Below, piece after piece: positions 34,048 to 47,034 of a DNA stretch of 64,000 nt. The stretch spans positions 14,297,362 through 14,361,361 of the forward strand of contig NC_060061.1 of assembly GCF_020283565.1 (NCBI RefSeq), written 5' to 3'. The position numbers were made by a program, and so were the translations under genes. Each line of letters starts with the position of its first letter. Within the stretch, counting starts at the first letter, position 1. Below the pieces are notes generated by a model. The model had not been told where the DNA came from. It was given only the letters and a program-made list of their open reading frames with translations, and ran no database searches. This stretch comes from Trifolium pratense. Its lineage: Eukaryota > Streptophyta > Magnoliopsida > Fabales > Fabaceae.

Positions 34048-37000
34048 TTGGTCGCAGAACGACAGAACATAGTAGTAGCCAAAGATTTCATTCTAATGGC
34101 TCTAAGATTCTTAATCAAACTATCTAACACAACAAAGACTCAGACACTCTTTTGTGACTGATACGGCAACTGCCAGACATTCCTTATATCCAATAAAAGG
34201 AACCAAAACAGAAAGTAACCAACAGGGATTGCAGAATTTGTTTGGAACCGAAGAATTGGATTCCAAAGAAATAACAATTTTATTAAGAAATAGGATAGAA
34301 AAGGAAAGAATCTCTCCTTCTCAATCTTTCAATAAAATCATTCTTCTGTTTATTCAAATCTGCCCAGTTTTGGGAATTCTTTCATATATCAAGAGTTTAT
34401 TAGGTTCCTAACAATTGGTCCGACCCACCATTACGATGGTAAGCGCCACAGAAACTTGTTTAATTGCGATGGAAAAATGGACAGGTGATCACAACATAGT
34501 GATTCAAGAATTGAAGGCAGATACATCACAATTGAAGGAAGGTGTAGAAGATTTGATGATGACAATGCCGAAATAAAAAAAAAATAAATTAAATAACATG
34601 ATGAGCTCTGGTAAGATGCATAAGAGTTTACCACAAATAGGAACAGTGAAGTCAGATTAACACCAAAGGGTGTTGGGTCCGTCAAGCACACTGCACCACC
34701 AGAAATAATTTTTCAAAAGATAGTCTCTAACCTTTGTGTTCTCCTATTTATACAAATACTCTCTAACTAATCCAAATAACTAACTAACTTCTCTAACAAC
34801 TCATAACTACAACCCAAATAACAGACTAACTAACTTCTCTATCATAGATGTTAAAGAAAAGTAAGAAGGTACATTTTTCTGCAAAGAAACAAACCTAGAT
34901 GAAATTGTATTCTTGAATAGGTGGAAGGAAACCTACAAGAATACTTGCAAAGAGGTTGAAACTTGCGTATCACTACAATTGTTTTTGTGTTTGTTTGTCT
35001 ATTTAAATTAGAATTAGGCTTTGGTAAAAAAAGATTGTCTATTTAAATTAGAATTAGGCTTTGGTAAAAAAAAAAAAAACAAGAATCAGGCTGGATACTA
35101 TATTTCGTTGATTTAGATTTTTTTTATATTTGTTTCAGATTTAGTTTATTTTAAAATTTAAATTAGAATTATCTTGAATTTGATATAGGATTTAGTTCAA
35201 AATTGGTTACGGTTTCATATATTTGACTGTATCTTTAGTCAAGATCTTTTGAGTTAATAATTTTTTTTTGAACACATATATTGTAATATCTTTTTTTCTT
35301 GGAATAATCAGATTGATGATTGTAAATAAAATTTGAGAGAGGATTTTCTTCGTTTCTTTGAGAGCATTGATTTGTTTGTGATGATGCTTAAAACTGACTT
35401 ATCAACTAATAGCAAGCAGATCATACCAAGGTTATTGCTCAACGTAAAGGTAATTGGTCGCAATCGATTATAGCATTCATTCTAGGATAGGATGAAACAG
35501 CAACCTTGATTTAGGATGAAACAGCCGCGTTATTATTGGGAAAGCAATTTGGTTTTGGGAAAGTTTCATTGGTTGATTTTAAGCCATCCCAAAATCAGAA
35601 TAACCTAAACTTGGAATCACTACCGACAGGAAAATTTCCTATCTGGCCACAACTAAACAATAAACTAGTGAAATTTACATACCTGACAGTCGCGAGAGTG
35701 ATGAGGGATCTTCGTAATTTTTAAGAGATTGATCTTAATGTATTCATTCTTACACCGCAGCATTTTCGCTTGCCTCACTCCCAATTGGATAGACAGTAGG
35801 TGCGATGATTTACTTTACTTCACAGGTGAGGTCTTTGGTTCAAGTCCAATATGGTCCAGTTTATAGTGTGTTAGTCTTTGCGTTTAATTCATCCACGTTA
35901 CACGCTTATGGACATCCAGATGTAAGAGTAAACTTCCGTTATATCGCGTGTTCTATGGTGTTTGGATACAGACATAAAGATGACATAAACAAATTTTCCA
36001 TTGGATCGTATCACACTTTATAAGGTGTTTTTACACAGACAAAGATGCGATAATAACTCGTTTGGATTCACGTTGCAGCAAAATTTCTCACATCCCAATG
36101 CTTTCTAGTACACGTTATTTTTGTGAACTGACAAATACTAGCTTCGAGTAAATCAGACGTTAGGCGAATAGCCCACCGTAATTCCAAACAATTGCTCTAA
36201 ATCTAAATCAATCAGGCTACAACACTATTGAAACTTTTGGTAAAGGTGTTAGCAATTTGTGTTTTAGTCCTATGGGGAAATCCTCCTTTAACAAACCACG
36301 GCCTAATGGAATACTAGCTAATTGTTAATGTAGAAGCACTTTTTCATTAATGAAAATACCAACAAAATCATATATACCTTAATTAGAAAATACATACATT
36401 CATGTACCAAAAAAAAAAAAAATACATACATTCTACCAAAAAAAAAAACATACATATGAAGCATGCTATCACTAATAAATTAAATTAAATAAAAATAAAA
36501 TAAAACGTTTTTCCAATTAATAATTTCTTAAAGAGGATTTAATTTCTGAAGTTACTATTATAAAGTCTGATAATTATTTATTTATTGTATGAAAAAGCCA
36601 AAAACATGAACTATTGAATTCGTAATAGTTATGGCGCGAACGAACCTGGCATTTGGAGTTATAGCGACAGTTTCCAGAATCTTCCCACGCTCTGCAAATA
36701 TCAGTCTTAAACAAACTCTTCGTCGACGACGAAGAAGAACCTCTACCGGAAGAAGATGATGATGAAGATCTTCCGCTCTTTCCTCCGGACATTGGCCTCA
36801 CCTGAATATCATCCATCACAAAAACTTCCTCGTCACCTTTCACCGGCGTTCTGTAGATCGGCGGTGACTTTTTCTCAAAATTCTCAATTGAAGAAAGCGG
36901 CGAGAGAGGTAATCTACCGCGAGAACCGAAGCTACTGTTCCCTGAACTAGTGCCGCCGCCGGAGTACTGCTGCATTTTTAGAGACCTATACTTGCTCGCG

Positions 37001-37254
37001 CCGAAAATTGGAGAATTGAAGGAGTTACTGGATTTACCGGAAAGTGGAGAACCGGCGTAGAAGTATCGTGCGAGCGGCGGCGGCGAACCGAAGTCGATGT
37101 TCTCGGCGTACGATTGAAAACCTGGACTCATCGTCTTTGATTGGAGATATCGTCCTCTCATATCATCCAACTCGATCTGCATCGGTGGAACATTCTCGTT
37201 CAAAGTCCTCATCTTCGAAACCTTCTTCTTGACGTTGCTCATCGCGTTTTCCAT
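33048..37254 (-). CDS. CCCH-type (TTP-like) zinc finger protein, 335 aa, three coding exons
   Basis: Exons 37254-36646, 33538-33479 and 33386-33048 have GT/AG borders and phase-0 joins (203 + 20 + 112 codons). The finger is C-x8-C-x5-C-x3-H: C187, C196 and C202 at the end of exon 1, and H206 at the start of exon 2 (FAHGREELHPSRLSMKRKSE). The N-terminal half is Ser/Gly-rich with SP motifs; the C-terminus ends in a conserved-looking block around REEVEAYILGTLNQRTTKW. Such proteins bind AU-rich RNA in other systems; with one finger the RNA-binding role is inference. Intron 1 is 3.1 kb and carries a (GA)n tract and a 48-bp duplication near 34980-35060. A possible 5'-UTR intron ends AAATGCAG|GATTAGG just before the ATG. 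TATA box at 37637-37644. Confidence 0.85.
34008..34043. repeat. (GA)n microsatellite in intron 1 of the CCCH gene
   Basis: About 18 GA units, uninterrupted. Confidence 0.95.
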
Positions 37255-37636
37255 AACCTAATCCTGCATTTCAAAGACGAATCACGATGAGGAACAATTT
37301 TCATTACGCGATTTTCGTTACTTGAATCACTCGAATTTCGTTTCTCACTGAATTAAACTATTGATTTTCAATTCGAATTTCAATTTCAATCAATTTAACC
37401 TAAAAATGAAGCGGTTGATCGTAGAATGAAATTGCAGAGAACAAAAACTTTTCAGGAAAAGAAAATTAACGAGAAAAGAAAATCGAAATAGAGAAAGTTG
37501 AAACAGAGAGAGATTACAAGTACGAAAATGGCGATTCATTGCGGTTAGTGCAGAGAAAAAGTTGGAGAGTGAAAGAAGATGAAGAAGAGAAAAAGTTGTT
37601 GCTTTTGAAGTGTGTGTTGTTCTGAGAGAAATCTCT

Positions 37637-37644
37637 TATTTATA
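37637..37644 (-). promoter_or_regulatory. TATA box of the CCCH gene
   Basis: TATAAATA on the minus strand, about 380 bases before the ATG. A CT-rich leader with a probable intron lies between. Confidence 0.5.
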
Positions 37645-37736
37645 GTTTGCGGGGGAACACAATAGCTATGAACGCGCGCTTTTAGGTGTTTTAGTTAACT
37701 CACGGTAATCTTTTTTAGAAGTAAAAGTAAGGAGAA

Positions 37737-37902
37737 TGTTAACTTGTGCCCTTAAGGGCACATGTTAAGAAGATAAATGTGGAAAAAATTTATTGAACTT
37801 GTGGTGTATTCAATTATCTAAACATTAAATTCTTTGTATCATTAAATACTATATTTCTATTTTTAGGTAGCTTAACATGTGTCCTTAGGGCACAAGTTAA
37901 CA
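37737..37902. mobile_element. Hairpin-ended MITE, 166 bp
   Basis: The left end TGTTAACTTGTGCCCTTAAG continues GGCACATGTTAAG; the right end is its near-perfect inverse (CTTAACATGTGTCCTTAGGG then CACAAGTTAACA). Each end is itself a hairpin. It lies just upstream of the CCCH promoter. The AT on both sides could be a 2-bp target duplication, but this is ambiguous. Confidence 0.8.
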
Positions 37903-38246
37903 TGAACCTAAAAGTAAAATAGAAACTAGAGATTTTAAGAATACAAGGATTTAATTTGCACCAAACACACAGAATTATGAGACTGTTTGTGGCAGTGGAT
38001 TTATGTGCTTATTATTGTTTGTGATTGCCACTTTACAACATTGAAGAATGGAGAAACACTACAAATTACAAACAATAAGAGCTTAATGGCTAATAATCAA
38101 CTTATCAACACCCAACAACAATAACTGATTTACTGAACATGCAGCACAAACACTTATGCACAATTCCATGACCAGGAATGGGATGGTCTCTATTTCCTAA
38201 AGTGAAAATCTACAACTTAGAGAGTCAAACTAGACTCTATCATGTT
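37903..38246. other. Short intergenic segment
   Basis: No gene seen. The right part is likely 3' UTR of the WRKY19-like gene. Confidence 0.5.
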
Positions 38247-40154
38247 TCAGATACCATCGAGTGCATTTTTGAGATTCCCTCCGAAAAATAACATGAGGTC
38301 GCCACCATGGACCCTGCCCTCTGGCAATTGAAAGTCGAGACCTTTCTTAGAACCACTGCAGCTAGGAGCAATGCTGTTAAGGTTTCTGTCTTGTGCTGGC
38401 TTATTGGCTGACAAGAAGTTTGAATAAGATGGTGATTTCATTGACAGTGGAACTAACACCTCCTTGGGTATAAGTTGATGTTTTATGGTAGGTGTTTCCA
38501 TAGAATCGTAGGAATCAGATACAACGCTGACGCCTGAAGAATTGTTGTTCTCAAAACTGCTACAGACAGTGGAAGCAGAAGGTACAAGACCACGGAAAAG
38601 CCCCGGTGCAATTAGACTTCCCTTGCTCATTTGGCTTTCTTGCAACAAGCTGCAGTGAGCAGCACAGAGGCCGCTTTTACCCCTTGCGAATTTTTCACAC
38701 TTCCCATCTCCCCAATTACATCGCTTTCCTCCGCCATGAGCCTTGCAGAAATCTGTGCTCCCTTGAGCACTCTTCCCACAGCTTTCAAACTTGCACCGCT
38801 TACCCCCGCCGTGCCTAACACAACAGTCGGTACGGCCACGTGCACTCTTGGTGCAACCGGAAACAGCGCACCTTTTTCCACCACCATGAGCAACGCAAAA
38901 GTTTGTTCCTCCATGTACGCTTTTTGGACAAATACCACCACCATTGAAAAGGCAACGCTTCCCACCACCGTGTGCCTTGCACAGTGGGGTGCTTCCTTCA
39001 GCACCTTTGGTGCACCCTGCAAATGAGCAACGCTTCCCACCACCATGTGCCTTGCAATACATGGTGCTCCCTTGTGCACCCTTTGAACATTCATGGTACT
39101 GACAACGGCGTCCACCCCCGTGAGAGATGCACAGCCCAGCTTGTCCTTCAGCACTTCTGGTGCAACCTTCTATCGTACATCTCTTACCTCCTCCATGTCT
39201 AATACAAAGTCCTGACTTACCTCGTGCAGCTTTTGCGCACCCACCTGGATACCCACATCGCCTACCACCACCGTGTGCTATGCAATAATCTGTCTTCCCC
39301 TCAGCACTTTTAGTACACCCTAAGTGTTGGCACCTCTTGCCTCCACCATGGGCCTTACAATAAGCAGTACGGCTCTCAGCACCCTTGTTGCATCCCGGTT
39401 TCTGACATCTCTGTCCACCCCCATGTCCAATACAAAGGCCTGAAGCACCTCGAGCTCCCTTTGAACAGCCAAAAAATCTGCATCTCTTAGGATTGCTTGT
39501 TCGGTTCTGTGAAGTTATCCCGGTTTCCTGGGGGCCAGATGCGGTGCCAAGTGAGTGATTTGTAGCACTGGATGGTTCAGGGAACACCTGAGATTTAGTC
39601 CCAAGAATCAGTTCTTGTGTCTGCACCGAAATTTCAGCATTATCCATTCTTGGAGCTAAAAGAAGTGATGGCATATAACCACCTGATTTCTTAGCTGAGG
39701 TAGAACCCTCATCAACGACAGGTATCATTGCAAAATTATATTCTCCTGATGTCTGGCTTGAGAAGCATGAAATATTCACATCAGTCTCTGTTGAACCTGA
39801 GTACTCCATTATACTTGATGCCTCATTTGCTGCACCCGAAAGGCCAAGTTGAAGAATTGATTCACATTCAGATGGCATGCTCTGGGAAAAAAGGCTGGCC
39901 GAATTTTTCTTCTTATTAAATCCCATGTCATTGTAGTCATCACCATATGTCTTCGGGGTTGGACCCAATCCCAGAACCAATCTACAGCCATCATCAGAAG
40001 CGTTGGAAAACTTCATCCTAAGATTGCTCTCAGTACATCCATAATTAGTATTATTGGTTTCTCCAAAGCCAATACCATTCAGGCTTAATGTAGTATTACC
40101 AATCCTAAGCTCAGCATCATTAGGAAACAGTACAGCTTTCTCATTCAAATCCAT
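38247..40154 (-). CDS. WRKY19-like Cys/His-repeat protein without a WRKY domain, 635 aa
   Basis: Single coding exon. The open frame extends upstream to a GTG, but the first ATG in frame is at 40154 (MDLNEKAVLF), so I start there. Residues from about 223 to 500 consist of 11 tandem units of about 25 residues of the form RC-x4-GC-K-A-G-x4-CxxHGGGK, a Cys/His repeat found in plant proteins annotated as probable WRKY transcription factor 19-like. No WRKYGQK motif is present. Upstream of the repeats are two LxLxL motifs (RLVLGLGP at about 58-65 and ILQLGLSG at about 100-107) that match the EAR repression motif. A nuclear role with zinc binding is inference from motifs. A long 5'-UTR intron probably precedes it (40179-43421). 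Confidence 0.87.
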   Translation of the reverse strand: MDLNEKAVLFPNDAELRIGNTTLSLNGIGFGETNNTNYGCTESNLRMKFSNASDDGCRLVLGLGPTPKTYGDDYNDMGFNKKKNSASLFSQSMPSECESILQLGLSGAANEASSIMEYSGSTETDVNISCFSSQTSGEYNFAMIPVVDEGSTSAKKSGGYMPSLLLAPRMDNAEISVQTQELILGTKSQVFPEPSSATNHSLGTASGPQETGITSQNRTSNPKRCRFFGCSKGARGASGLCIGHGGGQRCQKPGCNKGAESRTAYCKAHGGGKRCQHLGCTKSAEGKTDYCIAHGGGRRCGYPGGCAKAARGKSGLCIRHGGGKRCTIEGCTRSAEGQAGLCISHGGGRRCQYHECSKGAQGSTMYCKAHGGGKRCSFAGCTKGAEGSTPLCKAHGGGKRCLFNGGGICPKSVHGGTNFCVAHGGGKRCAVSGCTKSARGRTDCCVRHGGGKRCKFESCGKSAQGSTDFCKAHGGGKRCNWGDGKCEKFARGKSGLCAAHCSLLQESQMSKGSLIAPGLFRGLVPSASTVCSSFENNNSSGVSVVSDSYDSMETPTIKHQLIPKEVLVPLSMKSPSYSNFLSANKPAQDRNLNSIAPSCSGSKKGLDFQLPEGRVHGGDLMLFFGGNLKNALDGI

Positions 40155-42662
40155 TATCCAGATGTTGTGCACTACAGCTACAGAAGGTTGAAGTAGCAGA
40201 ACAGTTTACCACATGCTACTACAAGATCCACATACCTACCAGGCTAGAAAAAAACATCGAGCATACAGCACCCACCACTTACAAAGCCTGATGTATCTGA
40301 TCTGTCCATTTTCACTATATCCCACAAGTAAGCTTCAAAATATCTTCACTATCCAAATATATCTTATAACGTCTCTTGGGAAGAAACCTTTAATAAGACT
40401 GGTTAACACGGATGTAAAGGGTTCCCTGGAGCTTCTCGTGCTCCTTATAAATAAGTAGTCATTAAGCTTCATTTACCCTGACAAAGAAAGAAGGAAATAA
40501 GTTTTTTATGAGTTAATACTCGTTGGGAAGAAAGTTCTCTTTATATAGCACACAATGCACCTATATTAAAACTCTACAATGCCAAGACTGAGAGCAGAAA
40601 ATTCTCTTTATATATAACACACGACGCACACCCATATCTCACCAAAAAGATGAGCTGAAAACCTTCCTAATTAAATAAAATGACACGTTTACATTAAAAG
40701 GGACTCAAAGGTACAAGTACAAATATAATGACACATTAAAAAGGGTTACAAAGGTACAAATATATTCTCATGAGCGAAAGCACAGGGAAAGTTCTAAACA
40801 TATTGGCATGGAATTACAAATGACAAGTATCATAATGACGCGGTAATTTGTCTGAACAATCCAAGATTTTGAAGATAATTACACATGCAGATTAAGTATT
40901 GTAGTTTACAGATCTTCATCATTGTAACACCAAAAACAAGTTTTAGGCCTACTTTTGTGCTGTCTCTGGACATTAAAACTATTCCCTGAATCTTTTAGAA
41001 AGATTGGTCTATAAAGCATGACAGAACAAAGACGTCTTAACTCTTATATATAGAGGAAATGGGAAGAGACAGCTAAACATAACTGTTTGGATTTCTTTAA
41101 ACAACTATTTCATACTTGCAGCTTGAATGGCGTGCATAATCCTTGGCATAATTGAAAATTAATCACCTTTGGATCTATATTCATGTTAAAAATTAGTACA
41201 ACTGTTCCAATCATCTAAAAAACAAATGGTTACCCACTTTTAGTGTCAACAGTGTAATTAGAAGTAAAAGAGGAGGTTGGTCCTGGGTGTTAGTGAGAGA
41301 GTAGTTATTGATTGTTTGGACTTTGGACTTTTGAGAGAGATAGAGAAAGGGCAGGCCAAGTCTCTCCAATACCTACTGTATACTGGCTCCGTTATTGATC
41401 TCTGATCTATATCACATTGATACTAGTGCAGAGATTCATTATATTTGTTTGCAATGAAAGATTACTCTCTTGTTTCATACTCCAGTACAGATCTATTATA
41501 AACCTTACACCATATAACAATACGCTATGTTTTATATAATAGTTTAATCATGAGGGGAAAATGTTTTTCCAATGAAAAAACTTAACAAAAAATAGTAGAG
41601 TACTAAGATGTAGCTATCATTTCAGGAAGCTGAGCAAAATATGTGAATCACATCACATATGCATTCAAAACAAGATCCAAAGGTTGTTTACAAAGTATTT
41701 CGACCATGACACCTACATAAACACAGTAAAAGGTATCTAAGCACCAAACGTTAGATTTGTGAAAGGTTTTATTTAACAAATTAAAAATGAAAACTGTGAA
41801 GGGAGAAAATCTTGCATCCTTGAGAAGGTATCGTGCCTAGTCAATTAGATAGTGACACGTCGCACATAAATCAAACTTGTGACATCATATCAACATTGAA
41901 GTAAATTTCGACCTACTAGGTGCATTATTCTTTTAGCATACAAGAATCTCTTGTAAGGTCTTAAAAGAGTACCAGAAGTCGTGACGGTGACTCGTGAAGA
42001 AAAAATTTATATTTCAAAATAGGTAGTATTATGAAAGACATCTTGATTGAATTTCATTATTAGCCACAAGGTGGCATTCATTAAGAGACATGACTATGGA
42101 ATTTTAAGTTGTAATCAGCAGTCTCAGCCCAAAAATATAACATTGTATTAAAATAACAAATAAGCAAGTTGATATGAAAACACCAAGCCGTATGAATGAT
42201 TTAAAAGGGAAAAAACCATCAAACGATCAAATCATGAAGGACAATTTATTTGCTTCATTAGGAAAGAACGTCAAGTTGTTTTAGAAGAGTGATATATCTT
42301 TGACTTAAAACAGAACCAAGAGGGGAAAAAATCCAAGGTTCAACAAAGACAGTGATCAAAAGGAAACTGAAAAAAGAAAAAGAAAATGTGAGACGTTCTC
42401 TGACCTTCGCCAATCTGAAAGGGCAGAATCCATTCCCATTTTCTTTGTATTAAGCTCCGTTGTCATAAAGTACTTTCAGTATATAAATTTATTTGCAAAA
42501 TTTCCAATAGAACCAGCTTTTCAAATATAGAAAAGAATCCTAAAGATGTTCCTGCATGAAATTTAAACATAACAACCACTTCAAGACTTAAGCAAGGAAG
42601 TAAAAATTAGATAACAGCTCTTGTCTGGAGCATAATTACCAGCGTGGGTGCGTGCGCGCGCT

Positions 42663-42693
<31 letters not shown>

Positions 42694-43565
42694 TATGCTA
42701 CACTACATTCAAGAAGACTTCAACTATTGAATCAGGATAACTTCATAATCAACCCACCTGGGCTCAAATTGTGTACAAAACAAATTCACACATTGTTTTA
42801 AATCTGAGATTTATGATTATGATACTTCACAAAAATATAAGTATAGTATTGGAAAAAATGAATTTAAAAAAAACACACCAAGGTTTATGCAGAGAAAGAA
42901 AATCAATTAGCCTGCAAGATACTCACATCAGAAAACAAAACACAAAAATAAAACAATAAGACATACAATTAGATCGAAGATTATAACAGTTTCCTGAAAT
43001 TCTACCATGAGAGTAAAACATAAACATAGAGTACAAATCCTCAGCAGCAAATCTAGTAAATTTAAATTCATAATCAGTAACATAGTTCAGCGCATACACT
43101 CATAACTCATTAATATATCAATCATATACAAATGAATCCACTAACTCAAAAACCATATACTAAAATCCTGAAAACTCATCAAGCCACAGTTACATATACA
43201 TATATCAGCAGAACCAACCAAAAACATCACAAAGATAGCAAAAACAGTTCAAAAACCAGCTAATTCTAACTCAAATAATAAACAAAAGAAAAAACGATAC
43301 AGAAAGCAACAAGAGCTAGCCATAACAAATGAACAATACGAAAACAAAGGAATCACATAGCAATTGAATTTGAGAATTAGAGAAACGCGATGTAGTAGAA
43401 AATAGAGCAGAATCATATTACCGTAGATTGTGAAAAAGCTTTATAGAAAGTGGAATTTAGTATTATTCAGATCTGAGAATCACTCTATTCCATTGACACT
43501 TGGAAGAAGACGAAGCTAAAACGCGAATTGTGAAGGAAGAAACAAAGAAAAATACACTAAGTTAG
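40155..43565 (-). other. 5' leader of the WRKY19-like gene with a probable 3.2-kb intron
   Basis: On the minus strand a donor (CTACG|GTAATA at 43422/43421) follows a purine/pyrimidine-rich leader near 43430-43565. An acceptor (CTTCTGTAG) lies about 25 bases before the ATG. The sequence between has no convincing coding exon on either strand. It contains a GC/CA microsatellite at 42650-42693. The intron is inferred from splice signals only. Confidence 0.4.
42650..42693. repeat. (GC)n(CA)n microsatellite
   Basis: Alternating gcgcgc runs directly into (CA)n, about 44 bp of purine-pyrimidine alternation that could adopt Z-DNA. Confidence 0.9.
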
Positions 43566-44702
43566 AGAGAGAAAGTGAGGGGAGAGAGAGAGAAATTAAA
43601 ATGGAAATTCGTTACGTCATAAAGCCCTGTCAATAAATAAAGTAGGGGCGGCTCTGTTTGTTTCTTTGTTTTTTTTTTTTTTTAAATCAAAAGTATCACG
43701 CGCAATCATAAAGATTAATCTCCTCGAGCTAATTGAGATTTATTTAAGTGATTGACATCTCCAACAAATATTTTTTCATACGTACCGGCTATAGATCGAA
43801 CCTTGGATCAAATGATTAAGGAATTCAAACATCTATCACTTATACTACACTATCTTAGATTGTTTTTTTTTATTTTCTCGTTTCTAAAAAAATGTAAAAA
43901 AGAAAATGGAGAAAAAAAATTTGAGAAATTTCTTTGGTGAGGAGAAGAAGTTTAGAAAAATATCGAGGTTTTATGGAAAGAGAAAATGACAAAAATAACC
44001 CTTTTGGCTTGAGGGATAGTACAAGCGTCACATGAGGGGGTTATGTACATGTACTACACTTTTTGCTGGAAAAGGATATTTGAGGTGGAATTCCGTGACT
44101 ACCCTTGTGGTCGGCATAATGTACGGACGGAGTTAAGGGTGTTTTGGTCTTTGTATGTTTATGTCTATTCTGGGATTTTGTGTTTTGTTTTTTGTTAGTG
44201 GAAGCGGACGTTGTCGTGACTCGGTATTAAATTTTGAGGATACAATTACCTGCGGGTGACGTGGATTTATGGTGATGATTAATCTTGACCGTTTAATGTG
44301 TGTGTGTTAAGTCAATGGTTTGATGAAGGAGACGAATCTAAGAACTTGGTGTATGACGTAAGAGGAGAAAATCTGAGAGGTAGAATAATATTAATGACGC
44401 AAGAATAATCGGTTTCGGGTTAGGTATCTTAGCGTGTGATCATTATTCACATTGGTGTGTTTCTCGTTTTTGTCCCCAAACATAAGTACATTTACGAATT
44501 CGGATGTGCTTATTTTGATTTTGTGGTGAGATGAATAGAATTATGGTAAGTTAATTTTATTTTTGGACAATTAGTTACATTTTCTTAGAAAAATAAAATG
44601 AGTGTCACCACGAGTCCACAATTTACTAGAAAGAAAAGTATTACACCGTATTTATATGTGATTTGGATATAAGGTTTCTTTTATTATTACTTTATATTCT
44701 CG
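43566..44702. other. Intergenic, no gene seen
   Basis: Divergent flank of the WRKY19-like gene. No convincing frame or RNA gene. Confidence 0.5.
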
Positions 44703-44827
44703 TGAGTATAACTTAATTGGTAATGAAATCACATTTTATATGCAGAACCAGGATTCAAACTTTGAGTCTCCCACTTATTCATCTTAAGAAATGAATTTCC
44801 AATCAATAAACTATTTGACAAAAAAAA
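44703..44827 (+). mobile_element. tRNA-derived SINE
   Basis: A-box-like gtataacttaattggta, then the B box ggattcaaactttgag, then a tail (ccacttattcatctt) ending in an A run. This order is that of a legume tRNA-derived SINE on the plus strand. Confidence 0.6.
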
Positions 44828-45247
44828 TCATTATGTTTGAGAGAGAGAATCATTATTTTGTTTTTTTGTTCAACGAGTAATGTGACAAGCTTAACTAACT
44901 AACATTACAAATTAAACTAAATTTACCAAATTGATTAACAAATTATAATTAGTTAACTTGGCAAGCAAGTAATCATACTCTAATCATGAATTAACAAACA
45001 ACAGTCACCTGATTCATATTAGTGAGTGTATTCCTATAAGATTTTTCATATCATCAAACCTTGCATTCTTTAAGGGTTTAATTAATATGTACTATGTTAT
45101 CTACAACTTAGTGTTGCAATATATTCAAGCTTCAGTCTTTTAAATTCGGGAAAAACACAAACCCGAACCCAAGTTCAGTCAAATCAATTTTTCCCTGCCA
45201 AAATCAGGGCGAGGTTGGCGGATATCCACAAGTATGAGTTATATTGT

Positions 45248-45955
45248 GTTGGAACAAGTTAACAACTTGTACAAGAACTTGGTATGAAATAAACACAATT
45301 GTTGAACTAGAGTGTGAGTGAAATTGAAAAAGTTCACATTGGTTAGGACACTCATTTTAGTAGTGTTTATATACTAGAAGGTCACTACTTGGGGTACGTC
45401 CCAAGGGGTACCCAGTTTTGTAAACGGGGCACACCATGCTGAATATCAAACACGCAACGCACCGCTGCCGCCCGGCCGGCTCGGGCTTGGTGATATATTA
45501 AATTTTTAATACTCAGAAAGAACAAATAATTATTAATTATTTTTCTCTATGTGTGTCGTTTGCAATTTCGCACATGTTTTTTGTGCGCGCGTTCTTCTCT
45601 CTCGCACAAAATTTCTTACTTCAAAAATTATTGTTTCTTGTTGTTTTAGAAAGTGGTTGTTGTTGCCACTTCGAATTGATATTCGTATATCAATATTAGA
45701 CTGGTTCTTTGAACCATCGAAGATGTTTTTCTGCTCGTTTTCTACAGTGCAATAGATAACGGTATTATATTGAATTGACTGTTTTATCCTAGGGACTTCA
45801 CGATTGATAGTCTACCTGTCTACCTTGCACAAATTTGGGTAGTGTCGTGAAACGTTTTTAAGAGAGCGTATCAAACCGCAACTAGATCAGTAATTTCTTC
45901 ATTGCTATTTTCTAAATCGATTTTTTCAAAACCGAAAAATAACATATTATCATGC
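45248..45955 (+). mobile_element. Possible degenerate solo LTR, about 0.7 kb
   Basis: Starts TGTTGGAACAAGTTAACAAC and ends AAAAATAACA, with flanks TATTG and TATTA that could be a decayed 5-bp duplication. It contains a GC-rich patch (cgctgccgcccggccggctc) and cytosine-poor stretches typical of copia LTRs. No coding sequence. Confidence 0.35.
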
Positions 45956-47034
45956 CTATGTTATCAATCAAGGAGAGAGAAAAGTAAATGTATAATGAAT
46001 TCAATTGATAAGTATAGATAGTCATGTTACTACAAGTAATCAGCCCTGACAGACAAATTATATTAGGTTAAACGTTATTAAATTGTCAATTTGTTGGCTT
46101 GCCTCTTGGTGTTACTCAAAAGCAAGTCTATATACTGCATAGTGCATACTAAAATTGACAAAACAGAGTCATTTTGGATTTTTATTAACTAAAACAGTTA
46201 CATGATGACAAAGCATGACTAATTGTCCCTTGACATTCATATAAGGCATTTTACGAAAACAGATTTCCTGCTGTCATTTTTGACACAGTTTTCACACTGT
46301 TTTATATAACAACCGTCCGATTAAAATCATGTGGTTGAGATCGTTTTGAGTAATTTCATAACTGATTGTCTGATCTACATTTGATGGTTGTGATTTCAAA
46401 CTGTGTTAAACTTTGTGGAAATTTACTGCAGCAAATCCCTATCCGGCATTTTACCTAACAATACTCTAATTGTGGCGGTGCTGATTAGGACTTTTGTTAG
46501 TCTAATAAGCAGAAACTTAACACTACAAATTTTTGGGACTAAAATTCCTATTTTTTTTAATTTAATAGGTAATGAACTTGGAACATCTTAATTTTATAAA
46601 AATTAAAAACATATTTAGCTCGTCATAATTAGAGTATTTTAGGATCTAAATATTACAATTATTTTATTCAAACACGAGCTTAATTAATAAATTTCTTACT
46701 ACATATGTATTATTATTATTTTTATATAACACTTAATATTGTCCACCTATATACTAGTAAAATAATAATATTGTCCATTTAAGTCATCATATTTTGTTAC
46801 TACATAATTCATCCGTCCTAAAATATAAGTAAAAGTTGGTCAAGAAAAGTGAAAATATATTTGATCAAAATCTTTAATCAAATACATAAAGTTTTTTTGA
46901 ATCATTTTTGCTTATATTTTGTGACAAATGAAGTATGTATCATTATGATTAACTATTACTCCAAAAAGGCACCGGTTAATATTTTTCTTAAGTTAATCAT
47001 GTCATTTTGTTTAGTACTAATACTATTAGGCAAA
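45956..47034. other. Intergenic, no gene seen
   Basis: AT-rich, short frames only. Confidence 0.5.

Noticed and set aside
34154..34411. 85-aa plus-strand frame in the CCCH intron
   Set aside because: No recognisable domain, lies wholly in an intron of a supported gene, and has no splice or promoter support.
38606..39202. Long frames on both strands inside the WRKY19-like gene
   Set aside because: They are other-frame shadows of the Cys/His repeat array, kept open by its repetitive codons; the Cys/His periodicity is only in the chosen frame.
40155..40172. N-terminal extension of the WRKY19-like protein
   Set aside because: The extended frame begins at GTG and crosses a likely splice acceptor; the ATG at 40154 is the supported start.
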